DNA from: Symbiodinium sp. CCMP2592
Taxonomy: Eukaryota; Sar; Dinophyceae; Suessiales; Symbiodiniaceae
Length of the DNA: 64,000 nt
Assembly (NCBI GenBank): GCA_905221615.1
Contig: CAJNDT010005312.1
Location: 331,001 to 395,000, forward strand
Direction of reading: 5' to 3'
In this document: positions 54,139 to 63,999 of the stretch, piece by piece
Numbering within the stretch: position 1 is the first letter of the stretch
How the letters are laid out: each line of letters starts with the position of its first letter
The notes under the pieces: generated by a model
Told to the model about the DNA's origin: nothing
What the model saw: only the letters and a program-made list of their open reading frames with translations
Databases searched by the model: none
Translations under genes and position numbers: made by a program

Positions 54139-54549
54139 AGGCAGCCAATTCAACACCATCTGCTGCCACTTCGCGGTCCACTACTTTTGGAATTCCGAGC
54201 AGGACCGGCAGCAGACCTTTACAGTAGGGTTTAGGGTTCCGCTAAGGGGATCCATAAGTGTTCCTTAAAGGGATGTATATGGGTTCTATAAAGGGGTTTA
54301 GGGTGTTAGGCTTAGGGTTTCAGGTTTGGGGTTTAAAGGGATGTACAGGGAGGGTTCTGTAAGAGATCTAATATAGGGGTTTTGGTGTTTAGGGTTTGAC
54401 GTTTGCGGTTTGCGAGGCTGCTGCGGAGTTTTGAGTTGGGGTTGGGGGCTACGCAATAGGGCAACACCCTCTGACTTAGAAAGGCCCTTACACAATCGCC
54501 GTAAGGTCCTAAATGAGAAAGCGTAAACCCTACACCGGCCAACGCCGAG

Positions 54550-54645
54550 GACACAGCGGAGGTGCTCCGAAGGCTTAGCCAGAAGCTGCTGCCCTCGGGC
54601 CTGCTGGTGGCGACCCAGCTGGGGTTTATCGGATACACGTTTCGG
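54550..54645 (+). CDS. Candidate exon, unknown product
   Basis: Acceptor CCAACGCCGAG/G, donor GTGTAGG. Frame DTAEVLRRLSQKLLPSGLLV then ATQLGFIGYTF. Confidence 0.45.
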
Positions 54646-54996
54646 GTGTAGGGATGTTTAGGGTTTAGGGTATGGATGAGTAACGCTAAAACTCTGAATC
54701 CGAAACCGGGTCTTCCGATGATGCCTGCTGAGCACCTCAGGTGACGTACATGGACAGCGACATGTTGGATCGTTCCGAAGACGAGAGGTGCCGATGGGGA
54801 GGAAGGAATCGTACATGTCTTGCTGATATACAATCCCACATAATCGCCAACATTGTTGTTGCGGGTTCCCCATGTCTCATAGATATATTGTGATATACTC
54901 CATATTAATAAGGCCACTTATGAGTTGAGGCTCGTCCATAATCCAGCACCTCACGAACTTGCCGAGATCAGGTTTCTGACCCAACGCCCTAAACCC

Positions 54997-55280
54997 TCAA
55001 CTTCCCACGACAATATTAATTTGGTCCTCGATGTATGCAGTATGAGTATAATATGAAAGTGCGCATGCAAGGTCTTGCGAGGTAGTTGCTCTTACAACTA
55101 TAGCGCTGGATCCGAAATCCCACACTCTTACCACGTAAGCCCAGGCTCGCTCCCCCAAGAGAAACTCGAAGAGATCCCAAAGTGTCAAGGACTTCTCACA
55201 ACCTCATCAACCCCAGACGCCCTCAAAAGCGCTGCAGTACATATCGCTGCAGGTCTAAAGCCGCACCAAGCCACCTGAAG
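54997..55280. other. Coding-like on both strands, unresolved
   Basis: The plus strand reads VVALTTIALDPKSHTLTT between TTGCGAG/G and GTAAGCCC at 55132. The minus strand reads LFEFLLGERAWAYV before a GTAAGAG donor and continues open to 54997. The two donors overlap in the palindrome-like GCTTACGTGGTAAG. Confidence 0.35.
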
Positions 55281-55565
55281 TCCCAGGAGCCCATTGTCCT
55301 CAGAGGGCCCTCAACCACGACCCTAAACTCGTAACCGTAAACCATCTCCGCCCTAAACTTAAAAGCCTGTAAACCCTGGCAGCCCTTGGAATGCATCCAA
55401 AAGCTATAAACCCTCTAAGTCCTAAGCCCCAAAAACCCTAAGCTCTATAAACCGTGAACCCCTTACAAGCCGTATAAACCCTAGAAGCCCTCAGAACGCC
55501 AAAAAACCCCTTTAGACCCTCCAGGTCACTCCAAGAGCAACAACCAGGCTCCAGACCATTCTAAA

Positions 55566-55640
55566 CCCCTGTTTCCTTTCTTATCAACCCTAGAAGCCCT
55601 TGGTCTAAACCCTTGTTTCCCTTCTTATCAACCCTAGAAA
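55566..55640. repeat. Direct repeat of a CTTCTTATCAACCCTAGAA unit
   Basis: TTCTTATCAACCCTAGAA occurs at about 55575 and 55621 with the preceding TTGTTTCC-type sequence also shared. Degenerate CCCTAGAAGCCC-type DNA covers 55290-55700. Confidence 0.7.
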
Positions 55641-55704
55641 CCCTCGTTCTAAACCTAGAAGCCCATATTATAAACCTTATAAATAAGACCAGTAAACACA
55701 CCAG

Positions 55705-55800
55705 GCTCCAGACGATGGTCCTCGAGGAGGGTCCTCAAAACACGGTGACCTTCTCTGTGACTCCTCGGGACGATGGCACCCTGGATGTCTTCGTGGGCAC
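55705..55800 (+). CDS. Candidate exon, unknown product
   Basis: Acceptor ACACACCAG/G. Frame LQTMVLEEGPQNTVTFSVTP then RDDGTLDVFVG, a beta-strand pattern. Donor unclear (GC at ATCG/GCAGG is possible). Confidence 0.42.
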
Positions 55801-56329
55801 TATCGGCAGGACGCCTTTCTTTTTAGGCTTAAGGTTTTAGGGTTGTTTGATGGAATCTGTTTTGGGGATACTGTCGGTTTCAGGTTTAGAGTGGAAGGCT
55901 TCGGGCCTAGGGTGCAGAACGAAGTTGTCCCTTGAAGGTTTGGAGAGTGGAGGGCTTTGGGGTTACAGTGGTTTAGGGTTTCGGGTTTAGGGTTTACAGG
56001 AGATCAGCATCCTGATGTTACGAGGGTTTAGGGTTTAGGGTTGGTATCTGAGTTTGCAATCTGCCAGCTTGCTCAACGAAAGGAGGAAGAACGAAGCAGC
56101 AGCAGACTAGAATAGACGAGAGTAGATTAGATCCCTTGTAATCCTGCAACAATGGAACGCTTGAACCCTTACAGGAAACCCTTGCCGGAACCATAAACGC
56201 GAAACCCTGTAACTGGAAATCCGAAGTCCGCTGATTCCACAGGACACACCGCGAGCACCCGGTGTCCACGAGCGAACTCTTGTCGCGCTTCGCACATTCC
56301 GGCCAGCAGCTGAAGGGGGGCTAGACATG

Positions 56330-56402
56330 GTGGTTTTCAATATTAGGGTCCCTTTACGGCACCTAATATTTAGGGTGCCGCAAAAAGGGGCCATAACTTT
56401 GA
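56330..56402. repeat. Foldback element, family F15
   Basis: TATTAGGGTCCCTTTACGGC, then CACCTAATATTTAGGGTG at the centre, then GCAAAAAGGGGCCATAA. The centre is itself a palindrome. Confidence 0.7.
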
Positions 56403-56469
56403 CAACTACCCATATATGTTGTTTGATTGTGGATGTTATTTGACTATGTAGGGGTTTCACAGGGTTTTT

Positions 56470-56526
56470 CTTTTGTCCAGCCACTTTCCGAGGCGGTAGA
56501 ATCACATCATTCATAACCACTGCCAT
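56470..56526 (-). CDS. Candidate minus-strand first exon
   Basis: ATG at 56526 on the minus strand: MAVVMNDVILPPRKVAGQKK. A GTGAAA donor is possible at about 56462. It lies downstream, on the minus strand, of the 56702-56790 exon. Confidence 0.33.
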
Positions 56527-56701
56527 CGTCCTCGTTGTGATTGAAGAGGTGGGTGCATGTTGGATGTTAACTTTTCACTTGCATCATGGTTCGAGTTTAG
56601 GATTCCTCAAACCGAAACCGGAAACCTGTGAACACCGCAGCCCTGAACCCGTTTAGTAAAGATGGCCCTACGGAATTTGAGAACAGCCGGCTTAGCCTTA
56701 C

Positions 56702-56790
56702 CTGGCTCTCCTCGGATCCTTATACCACTATCCGAAGGGTCCAAAGCATCAAACAAGTAGTGTTGAAGGGTTTTCGATAAAGAGTTCAAT
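56702..56790 (-). CDS. Candidate minus-strand exon
   Basis: Frame NSLSKTLQHYLFDALDPSDS then GIRIRGEP, donor GAGCCAG/GTAAGG on the minus strand. The 5' edge is uncertain. Confidence 0.42.
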
Positions 56791-56984
56791 CTCACAACCC
56801 TAAGTAATACTGAACTCCTCGCCCGAAATCTTTAATCCTAAACTCTGCAATGATGAAGCCCTGAACCGGCCCATAGGTACCGTATAGTATACATCGAAAG
56901 CCCCCTAAGCCTTAAACCCCCATACCATAAATATCCTGAAAATAAAAAAACTGCACGTATATACTCCTACATTTATGTATAAAC

Positions 56985-57050
56985 CATATGTATATATATA
57001 TATTGCAAATACATTTATATCATATATATATATATACACACACACACGCA
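56985..57050. repeat. (TA)n/(CA)n microsatellite
   Basis: Two TATATA runs and an ACACAC run. From 57060 to 57900 there is no gene I can support; 57180-57540 holds F5-like arms and TTTAGGG-type motifs. Confidence 0.85.
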
Positions 57051-57907
57051 TCGAATGCCCCCAGCTCTGAGGCCTGACGGTTGCCAGCCGCGGCCTCCTG
57101 CGCGACTTGCCTCGGAGCGCGCCACCCGGGCATCCCCCAGGACAGGAGGGCTTTCGGGTTTGAAGGGTTTGGGGGCTTACTGTAGGGCCCTTCATAATTA
57201 GAATAGGGTTCCTTTAAAGGGGTTCCTGGGTTTGGGGGTTTTAAGTTTTTTAGGGCTGAGGGTTTACGCTTTTTGGGGGTTTGGAGACCGAAATTCAGAG
57301 TTTTGGGTTCCAGGTCTTTGGAGACGGGGCTTTTACCAGGTTTTGGGACGTTTCATGTGGGGGCCTTAGTAATCAAGTGCGACTATAAGGGAACTATAAT
57401 AAGGTTACTCTATTATAGGGTCCTTAATAACTACCTATGCTGTTTTGGAGTTTCCACACTAACACTCTTTTGTTGTAGTATGATGTGCCCAAAACCCTAC
57501 TGTAAACATACAGGCCCCTATACTCGGTGTCAAAGGGCTTTTGTCTTGGGGCTCTGCTGGGTTTAGGTTACAGTGTTAGGGTTTTTGGGTGCTGGGTTTA
57601 AGAATTGGGGGTTTCAGTTGTAGGGTTCTAGCGGTTAGGGACAACGAAATGCAGAGTTTAAATTAGGTTTCAATGTCTTTGGAATGTATGTTTTGTTGAG
57701 GGTTTCAGCTTCGGGTTAAGGGCACTGAAAACGGGACAGCTCAGGGTTGGTAGTACTGGCAGGATCGCAGGCGACGCAGCTTCTCTTTGTTCTATTGAGG
57801 TTGCACGTTGGATAGCCCCGCCTCGAGAGGTGCTAGACATACTCTGTATCTTGCTCTCCTGAGCCCAGATGGTGAGCCCCATCCAAGCAGACTCGTGTCT
57901 CGACTCA

Positions 57908-58136
57908 CCCAGAGAGCCCAATACTCCTTAATTAAGGAATATAGCTTAGATCATAATATGAATTCCCTTATGATTTAAGGTATATTCCTTAATGAAGGGG
58001 TATTGGTTAGAAGCTGCCCCCACCCTGTAATAGTGGTATAATAGGGATATACTAGGAATGTAATAGGGTCCCAATATAATCCTTATGGTCACTATTACAG
58101 GGTGGGGGCAGCTTCTAGGGTATTGGGCACTCTGGG
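57908..58136. mobile_element. F1 foldback containing a nested F2 foldback
   Basis: The F1 arms CCCAGAGAGCCCAATAC and GTATTGGGCACTCTGGG enclose a 111-bp F2 element inserted in the right arm. Removing F2 and one copy of GGGTATTGG restores an F1 of normal length. Confidence 0.9.
58007..58117. mobile_element. Foldback element, family F2, with 9-bp target duplication
   Basis: TAGAAGCTGCCCCCACCC inverted as GGGTGGGGGCAGCTTCTA. GGGTATTGG is present on both sides (57998-58006 and 58118-58126). Confidence 0.92.
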
Positions 58137-58195
58137 CAGCTCAGCAGGCAAGTTCATGAGTTGGAGGCGGGGGTTTCAGGCGCCTGCACAGAGTC

Positions 58196-58303
58196 CCCAG
58201 AGACTCCAATACCCTTAATTAAGGAATATACCTTAAATTGTAGTAGGATCCTTAATATGATTTAAGGTATATTCCTTAATTAAGGGGTATTGGAGTCTCT
58301 GGG
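58196..58303. repeat. Foldback element, family F1 (best copy)
   Basis: 108 bp, arms of about 45 bp: CCCAGAGACTCCAATACC to CCTTAATTAAGGAATATACC, exactly inverted at the right with one or two differences. Confidence 0.93.
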
Positions 58304-58574
58304 TCCCTAAACTTCTCAATCCGACGCCTTAAGGGGAAAGGAGGGACCCTTAATGGGACCCCCTACCCTATAAAGGGGCTATATAATGGATATATAATGG
58401 CTATATTAAGGGTATATACCTAGGGGTCCTTATTAATTTTTACCCTGGCATAATCGTGAGGAGGTCATAAGCCGGAAGTTAGAACAGTGCGGAAAGTCCC
58501 GCAGGACTCGGACCCAACCAGCCGCAGCAGCTGGAGAAGATCCTCAGGTAGCTGTCGGGTTTAGAATATATAAT

Positions 58575-58685
58575 TTAGAAGCTGCCCCCACCCTGTAATA
58601 GTGGTATAATAGGAATATAATAGGGCCCTAATATAATCCTATATAATCCTTATAGTCACTATTACAGGGTGGGGGCAGCTTCTAA
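58575..58685. repeat. Foldback element, family F2
   Basis: TTAGAAGCTGCCCCCACCC inverted at the right; inserted in or next to a (TA)n tract that continues to 58710. Confidence 0.92.
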
Positions 58686-59084
58686 TATATATATATATAT
58701 ATATATATAATGTATACGACGATCTGGTTTTGTGGCTGAGAGTGCAAGATGCTTGCCTTTTGAAGTGCCCTGATCGTCACTCTATCTATCCATCTCTGTC
58801 GTAACAGCGCCCGAGTTATGGAGTGAACGGATAGGTGAGATCACCCCATGAATGTCACGAATCAAATTCTGCGTCAACTGCCCTCTAAGGGTAGACGCAG
58901 CTTCAACTCCCGAGAAAAACGAAGCGTTCTTGTAAAGGGTGACTCTACACGGGTTCTAGCAGAAGGGTTTTGTAGGGTTGGGGATTTGGGGCTCAATTGC
59001 CCTCATTAAGATGTCCTTAAGGGTCGTTTGCTCCTTTCTTCTTTCCATCAACTCCCACTATGAAAGGGCTCATTCCCCCTCTGG

Positions 59085-59360
59085 GTGTCCATGGTTGTAC
59101 TGCATTTCCTAACCTCCTACACCCGAGAAGTGGAGACTCCAAAAATGACTGCAAGACCCCTGTGTCGAGGCTGTTTGCCTATGCGGTATTCCGCAGGGCC
59201 CCTGCAGCAGCGCTGCTTGGACGTTCTCCGCACGAGTCCTTCCCGCAGCATGCAGCTTGACCGCGCAATCCTAGCAACCTACGACATTCGCTTCGGCAGG
59301 TGCCGACTGTCTGGTAGATCAGAGCCCCAAGAAAACTGCAGAAGCCACCAAAGACCCTAG
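59085..59360 (+). CDS. Candidate coding region (weak)
   Basis: 91-codon open frame with RGCLPMRYSAGPLQQRCLDV and SMQLDRAILATYDIRFGR, ending TAG. An overlapping plus-strand frame is also open and no splice sites stand out. Confidence 0.33.
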   Translation: MSMVVLHFLTSYTREVETPKMTARPLCRGCLPMRYSAGPLQQRCLDVLRTSPSRSMQLDRAILATYDIRFGRCRLSGRSEPQENCRSHQRP

Positions 59361-59715
59361 TGTAGATCCTAAGTATGGACGACAAAAGGCTCTCCTGGTC
59401 CTGACATCAAGAAGCCCCGAGACCCAGGAACCACCGCCCCAAGGACCGGACCTATCAACACCAATGCTTTCATGTTGGTGTCCAGGGGTTTGGGGGACGA
59501 GGATTTAGGGGCTCATGGACTGTAGATTTTAGAGCCTACCACGATATCTTATGTATCTTGTGCTCAGATCCTCATCGGTGATGGTCAGCACCATCACTCA
59601 ATCACTGGTGTATGATCAGCTTGTGAACAGCACTTTCACGGTAAATTCTTTGAGGTAATTATGTTTATACGCACAGCCGTAAAAAACCCAAGACGGATAA
59701 ATCATGGGGTGGAAG

Positions 59716-60311
59716 CCAGAGACTCCACTATCCCTTAATTCAGGACTATATGGTCAAGCGGTCCGGATATAGGGTGGGACCCCCCTCCCCTGTGGTGTGG
59801 GGTGTGGGGTCCCTCTTCCCCCTGTGGGGTGGTTGTGGGGTTTTGGGGTTTAATTAGGGTTTAGCTTAAGCTTTTGAGTGTTGGGTTTAAGGTTACAAGG
59901 TATAACGCTTCGAGTCGACAAGGGCTTAGGGAGGATTTGCGGTGTATGTTCTGCTTTAGGCTTAGAGCCTGCAGTTAGGTGGGGTTTACGGTTGGGTGTA
60001 GGGTTTGAAGTACAACTGAAGGTTACTCAAAACAAGGGCACACGCTGCGTTATAGGGTTTACGGCTTGCTTGCGAAGGGCTCGCGTGGGAGCCCTGCATG
60101 GCCGCCAGCACCATCCCACCATCCAGTGGCAGCTCCGAAGACCTCGACCCCGTTCCGCACACGCCAGGCCCCCCCCCCCCCCACCAGGCAGACCATACCA
60201 TTGGAGGGGGGGGCTGGGAACGCCAGACGCCTGACCATATATGCCTTGAATCATACTAGGATTCCTGTATAATCTAAGGTACATTCCGTAACTAAGGAAT
60301 ATTGGAGTCTC
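59716..60311. mobile_element. F1 foldback split by a 487-bp insertion
   Basis: Left arm CCAGAGACTCCACTATCCC and right arm GGAATATTGGAGTCTCTG belong to one F1 element. The insertion (59751-60237) begins TGGTCA and ends TGACCA, with TATA on both sides (59747-59750 and 60238-60241). Confidence 0.72.
60168..60182. repeat. Homopolymer C run
   Basis: About 14 C, inside the insertion described at 59751-60237. Confidence 0.9.
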
Positions 60312-60386
60312 TGCGAAGCTTGGACAGAGCCGCATCCAGTCAGGAAAAGAGCTGACACGCAAGATAGGAATTACAAATACTAATGT

Positions 60387-60480
60387 GGGAGTTCCCAAGA
60401 TTAGGGTGCCTTATCTTGGGGGTCCTTACAATAAGGATCCTACTATTTAGGGTACTATATTAGGGTGCCAAGATAGGAAA
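60387..60480. repeat. Foldback element, family F4 (diverged)
   Basis: GGGAGTTCCCAAGATTAGGG on the left; the right arm carries TAGGGTGCCAAGATAGG. The internal TACTATTTAGGGTACTA is typical of F4. Confidence 0.75.
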
Positions 60481-60489
60481 TAGCAGAGG

Positions 60490-60690
60490 GGTCTTCATAG
60501 TTAGAATAGGGCTCCTTTGAAGGGGTCTATAAGGGCTACTTTCAGGGATCTATACGGGTACTACAATATACGGGCCCCTCTATATTACCTCTACCGTTCT
60601 AGGTGTTCCTTATGATAATAATAGTATATTATAGTCATAGCATAACGGGCCCCAAGACCTTATTCTGATTATTAAGGCCCCTATATCAGA
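60490..60690. repeat. F5-type foldback pieces
   Basis: TCATAGTTAGAATAGGGCTC at the left and TTATTCTGATTATTAAGGCC at the right, with internal GGGCCCC. Longer than other F5 copies, probably two overlapping elements. Confidence 0.6.
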
Positions 60691-60959
60691 ATCCAGGGGA
60701 GAGTTCAGGATCGTGTTCGCTGAAGCTTAGGGAACCAAAAATGAATGGCAGGAATCCAGAATATCTCAGATCTGAGCGGTGATGGGAAAGTAGCGATCCT
60801 AATGGATATCTGACTTGCCCACATAAACGGTGTCCTGTCCTAGTGTATTCGGGCTTACTATGTATCAGTATAATAACATACCCCAAAGCCCGATTCTATT
60901 TAGTAAGACTGCTGTAATCCTTCTGAGGTAGTAAGACCCCTGGACATAATCCCTCTGAG

Positions 60960-61044
60960 GTAGTCCAGTGTGCGGTGGAGCTGCTACCAGCCAAGACCCT
61001 TGCAGCTCTGTCGATGACCTCCAAGTCCTGGCGCCGCTTCTTCG
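60960..61044 (+). CDS. Exon with F-box-like motif
   Basis: Acceptor TAATCCCTCTGAG/G, donor TTCG/GTTGAT, phase 0 start. Frame VVQCAVELLPAKTLAALSMT then SKSWRRFF. It follows the F-box plan (hydrophobic-x-LLP..L..LS.TSKSWR..F): F-box proteins use this helix bundle to bind Skp1 and bring substrates to SCF ubiquitin ligases. The acceptor region is duplicated 30 bp upstream. Confidence 0.5.
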
Positions 61045-61116
61045 GTTGATGTCCGAGAGCTTCAGTGTCGCAGGGTCTACACAACTTTGCTGTGCGGGGT
61101 TTGTTCTCCTAGCAGT

Positions 61117-61485
61117 GTTGTATCACGACTGGGTTCCTGCGTTCAGTGTGAGGAGTTGGTTCGTAAAGCCGCGAGGCTGATGCATCAGGCATGCACTTCC
61201 GTGCGAATGAACCACTCAAGTGTTTTTCTAGACTTGTCCTTGTCCTCCCTAATTCAATTGATTGCAGAATCCAGTACGTGGCTGCCGGACTTGGTGAGTC
61301 GCGTTCTCGCCGTTGCAGTGATCATGCTCCCACCTCAGTACCGCCCCCATGTTGTCCAGTTGCTTAAAAAACGCAAAATTTCTATCAGGGTCACACCACT
61401 TATATGTCAGGCATGCGGGAGCATGTTGCCCAATCCAAATCAGAACATAAGACTGACAAGCCGCTGTACACGAATCGGAACCTGA
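61117..61485 (+). CDS. Candidate long exon, unknown product
   Basis: After acceptor TTTGTTCTCCTAGCAG the frame reads CVQCEELVRKAARLMHQACT, FLDLSLSSLIQLIAESSTWL, PDLVSRVLAVAVIMLPPQYR and TPLICQACGSMLPNPNQN to a stop at 61483. Helical, with two CxxC pairs that could bind zinc. Same strand as the F-box-like exon, but direct splicing to it does not keep this frame. Confidence 0.48.
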   Translation, partial: VVSRLGSCVQCEELVRKAARLMHQACTSVRMNHSSVFLDLSLSSLIQLIAESSTWLPDLVSRVLAVAVIMLPPQYRPHVVQLLKKRKISIRVTPLICQACGSMLPNPNQNIRLTSRCTRIGT

Positions 61486-61894
61486 ATCCTGTCCCTTTGT
61501 GCCGAAGTTTCCCAGAACCCTATATCCTTATTGGGTTCCATTACTTTTTATGCCACCAAACCTCTCTAATCTGTTTGGGTTCCTTACTCGTAAATATAGC
61601 CCCGAGCACCCTCTGATCTGGTTCCTTGCCGCAAATTGTCCAACAAGCCCACTGTAACTCCAAGCATGGTTCTAATTGGTCCTTATGGGGTTCCTTACAA
61701 TGATGTGTATATATATATATACCTGCAACCGCCCACGCCTGTAAATAAAGCGTCGTTCATCCATAACTGGTTATTATGATCATATATAATAATAACCTGG
61801 TTTTCAAAACCCTACGCCCGTATATTAGGATTTGGCTATTGAGTGGTCCAACACCCGCCAAAGCCTGCTTTGAATAGGATAAGACATAGGCAGT

Positions 61895-62134
61895 TCAGGT
61901 ATAAGAGGGGTTCAGTGGATGCGAAAGCCTGCATGATTCAGCACGCTTCGGCTTGCAACTGTCGTAAGTGATTCTAAGCATGCGGTCGTTTTCATAAGAG
62001 CTTGTAGCACGAATCAGGTGAAACTCAGTGACACTTGCAAGCCCTGTTTGTAATGAGTATAGGCCAGGATAACTTTCGTTGATCTTGCAAATCACGTAAA
62101 TCTCGATAGGTTTTCTGTCTGTGCTCGGATTCAC
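61895..62134 (-). CDS. Candidate minus-strand exon, unknown product
   Basis: Open frame STDRKPIEIYVICKINESYP, GLYSLQTGLASVTEFHLIRA, TSSYENDRMLRITYDSCKPK and RAESCRLSHPLN. A further minus-strand piece at 62150-62344 (SGFPAPDERDFASTPPLAYL, SLECYHTFVSALQSKGRPAS) may be the preceding exon, ending near GTAGTC. Confidence 0.45.
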   Translation of the reverse strand: MNPSTDRKPIEIYVICKINESYPGLYSLQTGLASVTEFHLIRATSSYENDRMLRITYDSCKPKRAESCRLSHPLNPSYT

Positions 62135-62768
62135 ATGTGCCTTCTTCGACTACCCTGACGGCACATCGTCTTTGCTCATCGTCCCTGAGGCGGGTCGACC
62201 TTTAGACTGGAGTGCTGATACGAATGTGTGATAGCATTCCAATGATTTCTGTGGGATGAGGGATTGGGCTGATGAGGGAGGAAGGTATGCGAGGGGTGGG
62301 GTTGAAGCAAAATCTCGCTCGTCTGGTGCTGGGAAGCCAGACAACAGCTAGACCTAAACATTTCCCAAGAATGCTGAACGAGAAACCCTAAACCCTCTAA
62401 CTTTGTACGAGCCGTCTTGACCCTGCATGGTGCCGTCTGTACCCTAAACCCTTCTTAAATCAGCTTTCCACAGGGCCGGCGATTGGTCAGCGGCCACCGA
62501 TCACTGACTTCGACCTTGAGAAGGCGGCAGTGTTCTATTCAGGACTTCAAACCTTTTCTGCAGGGCCGATTTTAGGGAACATTTTACACAGGTCGTACTC
62601 ATGCATGCTAGTTCACACAATGCCTGCATGAGTATAACATACGAGCAGAGTTTCATCTTCATGTGCAGGTATACATATGCATGCAGGACACTATCTTCGA
62701 TTGGGGAAACCTCATGCAGCCATTTCGGCTGTCGTGATTTGTGGTGATATTTCGATCGATAGGGTGCC

Positions 62769-63999
62769 ATGGTGAAACGTGTGGCTGATCTGACGACGCT
62801 TGCAGAGAAACTGGAAGCGATCCGGTGCTTGCGGAGTCAGGCAGCAAAGGGGCAATGTTTGATGAAGTCGACCGTGATGGGCTGTCTTCAGTGCTTGGGA
62901 AACCTGAAGGATTGCTCGGAAAATCACTTGGTTTTGAGAACGGTGCTTGATCTTATGCGGTGCTCACGCACCATCGATAGCCCCTCAGTGGATGTCATCA
63001 TCCCATGTTGCACTACTTTCTTTGAGCTGTCGAATTACCCGGACAAAGACATGATTCCAGCAATGGCTGTGAGAGATGCTTGGGGAATCAAGCGGAGTCT
63101 CACAACACTGCGAAGAAAGTGGGTGAGGTCTGAGAAGCCCAAGGACTCTATTGCTCAAGTGTTTCAGTGCAGCACAAAACCGCGCAAACCCAACGAAATA
63201 CTCATGTACAATCGTTCGCAGGACCCCAAGGTTCGAGAGCTCGTGGACATGTATGACAGGATCGTCGAGGAGGCTTTGGCCGCTTCTTGGTATGCATGAA
63301 AGACTGAGGGGATCATGTCGTTCTCAAGTGGTGTAGTTTTGGCAATTTGTGACAATTGGTTGGTTGATCTTCTGTCCTAGATGAGATAAGGAAGGAATCA
63401 GGATTCCTCGCCGTACGAGCAGTGACGACGATGTGGGAGGCCACGATGGAGGAGCACCCCCCCCACCTGGTGGTGCAGGGGCCGCTGCTGATCCAGTGGG
63501 TGCTGCTGTTGCAGTGCATGATGATTCAGGGATTGCGGCTGCGGCAGATGAATATGAGTTCGAAGATGCTGAATCAGAGGATGATCTCGAAGCTGATGCT
63601 CTAGAGCATGTTCGTGCAGAGCCAGGCAGTGCGATTGCATCTGGGGCCCCAGAGAATCCGATTGTTGAGCCCAGTGGTGTGGCTTCCGAGTCCACAGAGA
63701 ATCCGATTGTTGAGCCCAGTGGTGTGCCTTCCGGGTCCACAGAGAATCCGGTTGTTGAGCCCAGTGGTGTGCCTTCCGGGTCCACAGAGAATCCGGTTGT
63801 TGAGCCCAGTGGTGTGCCTTCCGGGTCCGTAGAGAAGTCGGTTGTTGAGCCCAGTGGTGTGCCTTCCGGGTCCACAGAGAATCAGAGTGTTGAGCCCAGT
63901 GGTGACAGCAGAGCCGAGTTTCTTCAGCTTTTCGAGAATTGCCGTGTTGATTCTTCCCAGTCAACCGATGGTTCCTATATCGAGCTCAGTGGTGCGCAC
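62769..63999 (+). CDS. Two-exon gene with repeat-rich C-terminus (partial)
   Basis: ATG at 62769 in good context (GCCATGG) with an in-frame TAG at 62760. Exon 1 (62769-63289, 173 codons plus two bases) reads MVKRVADLTTLAEKLEAIRC, STVMGCLQCLGNLKDCSENH and MAVRDAWGIKRSLTTLRRKW; helical and basic. Donor TTG/GTATGC, acceptor AATCAG/G, intron 63290-63401 (112 nt). The join restores a Trp codon and opens an ATG-less frame running to the window end: IPRRTSSDDDVGG, an acidic stretch (EFEDAESEDDLEADALEHV) and a 15-residue repeat. No family recognised; the exon 1 helices are only vaguely like TFIIS N-terminal-type bundles. Confidence 0.72.
63652..63921 (+). repeat. Coding tandem repeat, 45-bp unit x6
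   Basis: Units start at 63652, 63697, 63742, 63787, 63832 and 63877. Consensus ENPVVEPSGVPSGST; the first and last units diverge most. Unit length is an exact multiple of three and substitutions are mostly conservative. Confidence 0.92.

Noticed and set aside
6000..60690. CRISPR arrays or bacterial repeats
   Set aside because: The repeats are dispersed foldbacks and telomere-like DNA, without constant repeats separated by unique spacers, and the host is eukaryotic.
63324..63964. Two long minus-strand frames (DPEGTPLGSTTGF and KAHHWAQQ repeats)
   Set aside because: They arise because the 45-bp coding repeat has no stop in several frames; the plus frame continues an upstream exon in phase and has protein-like variation.
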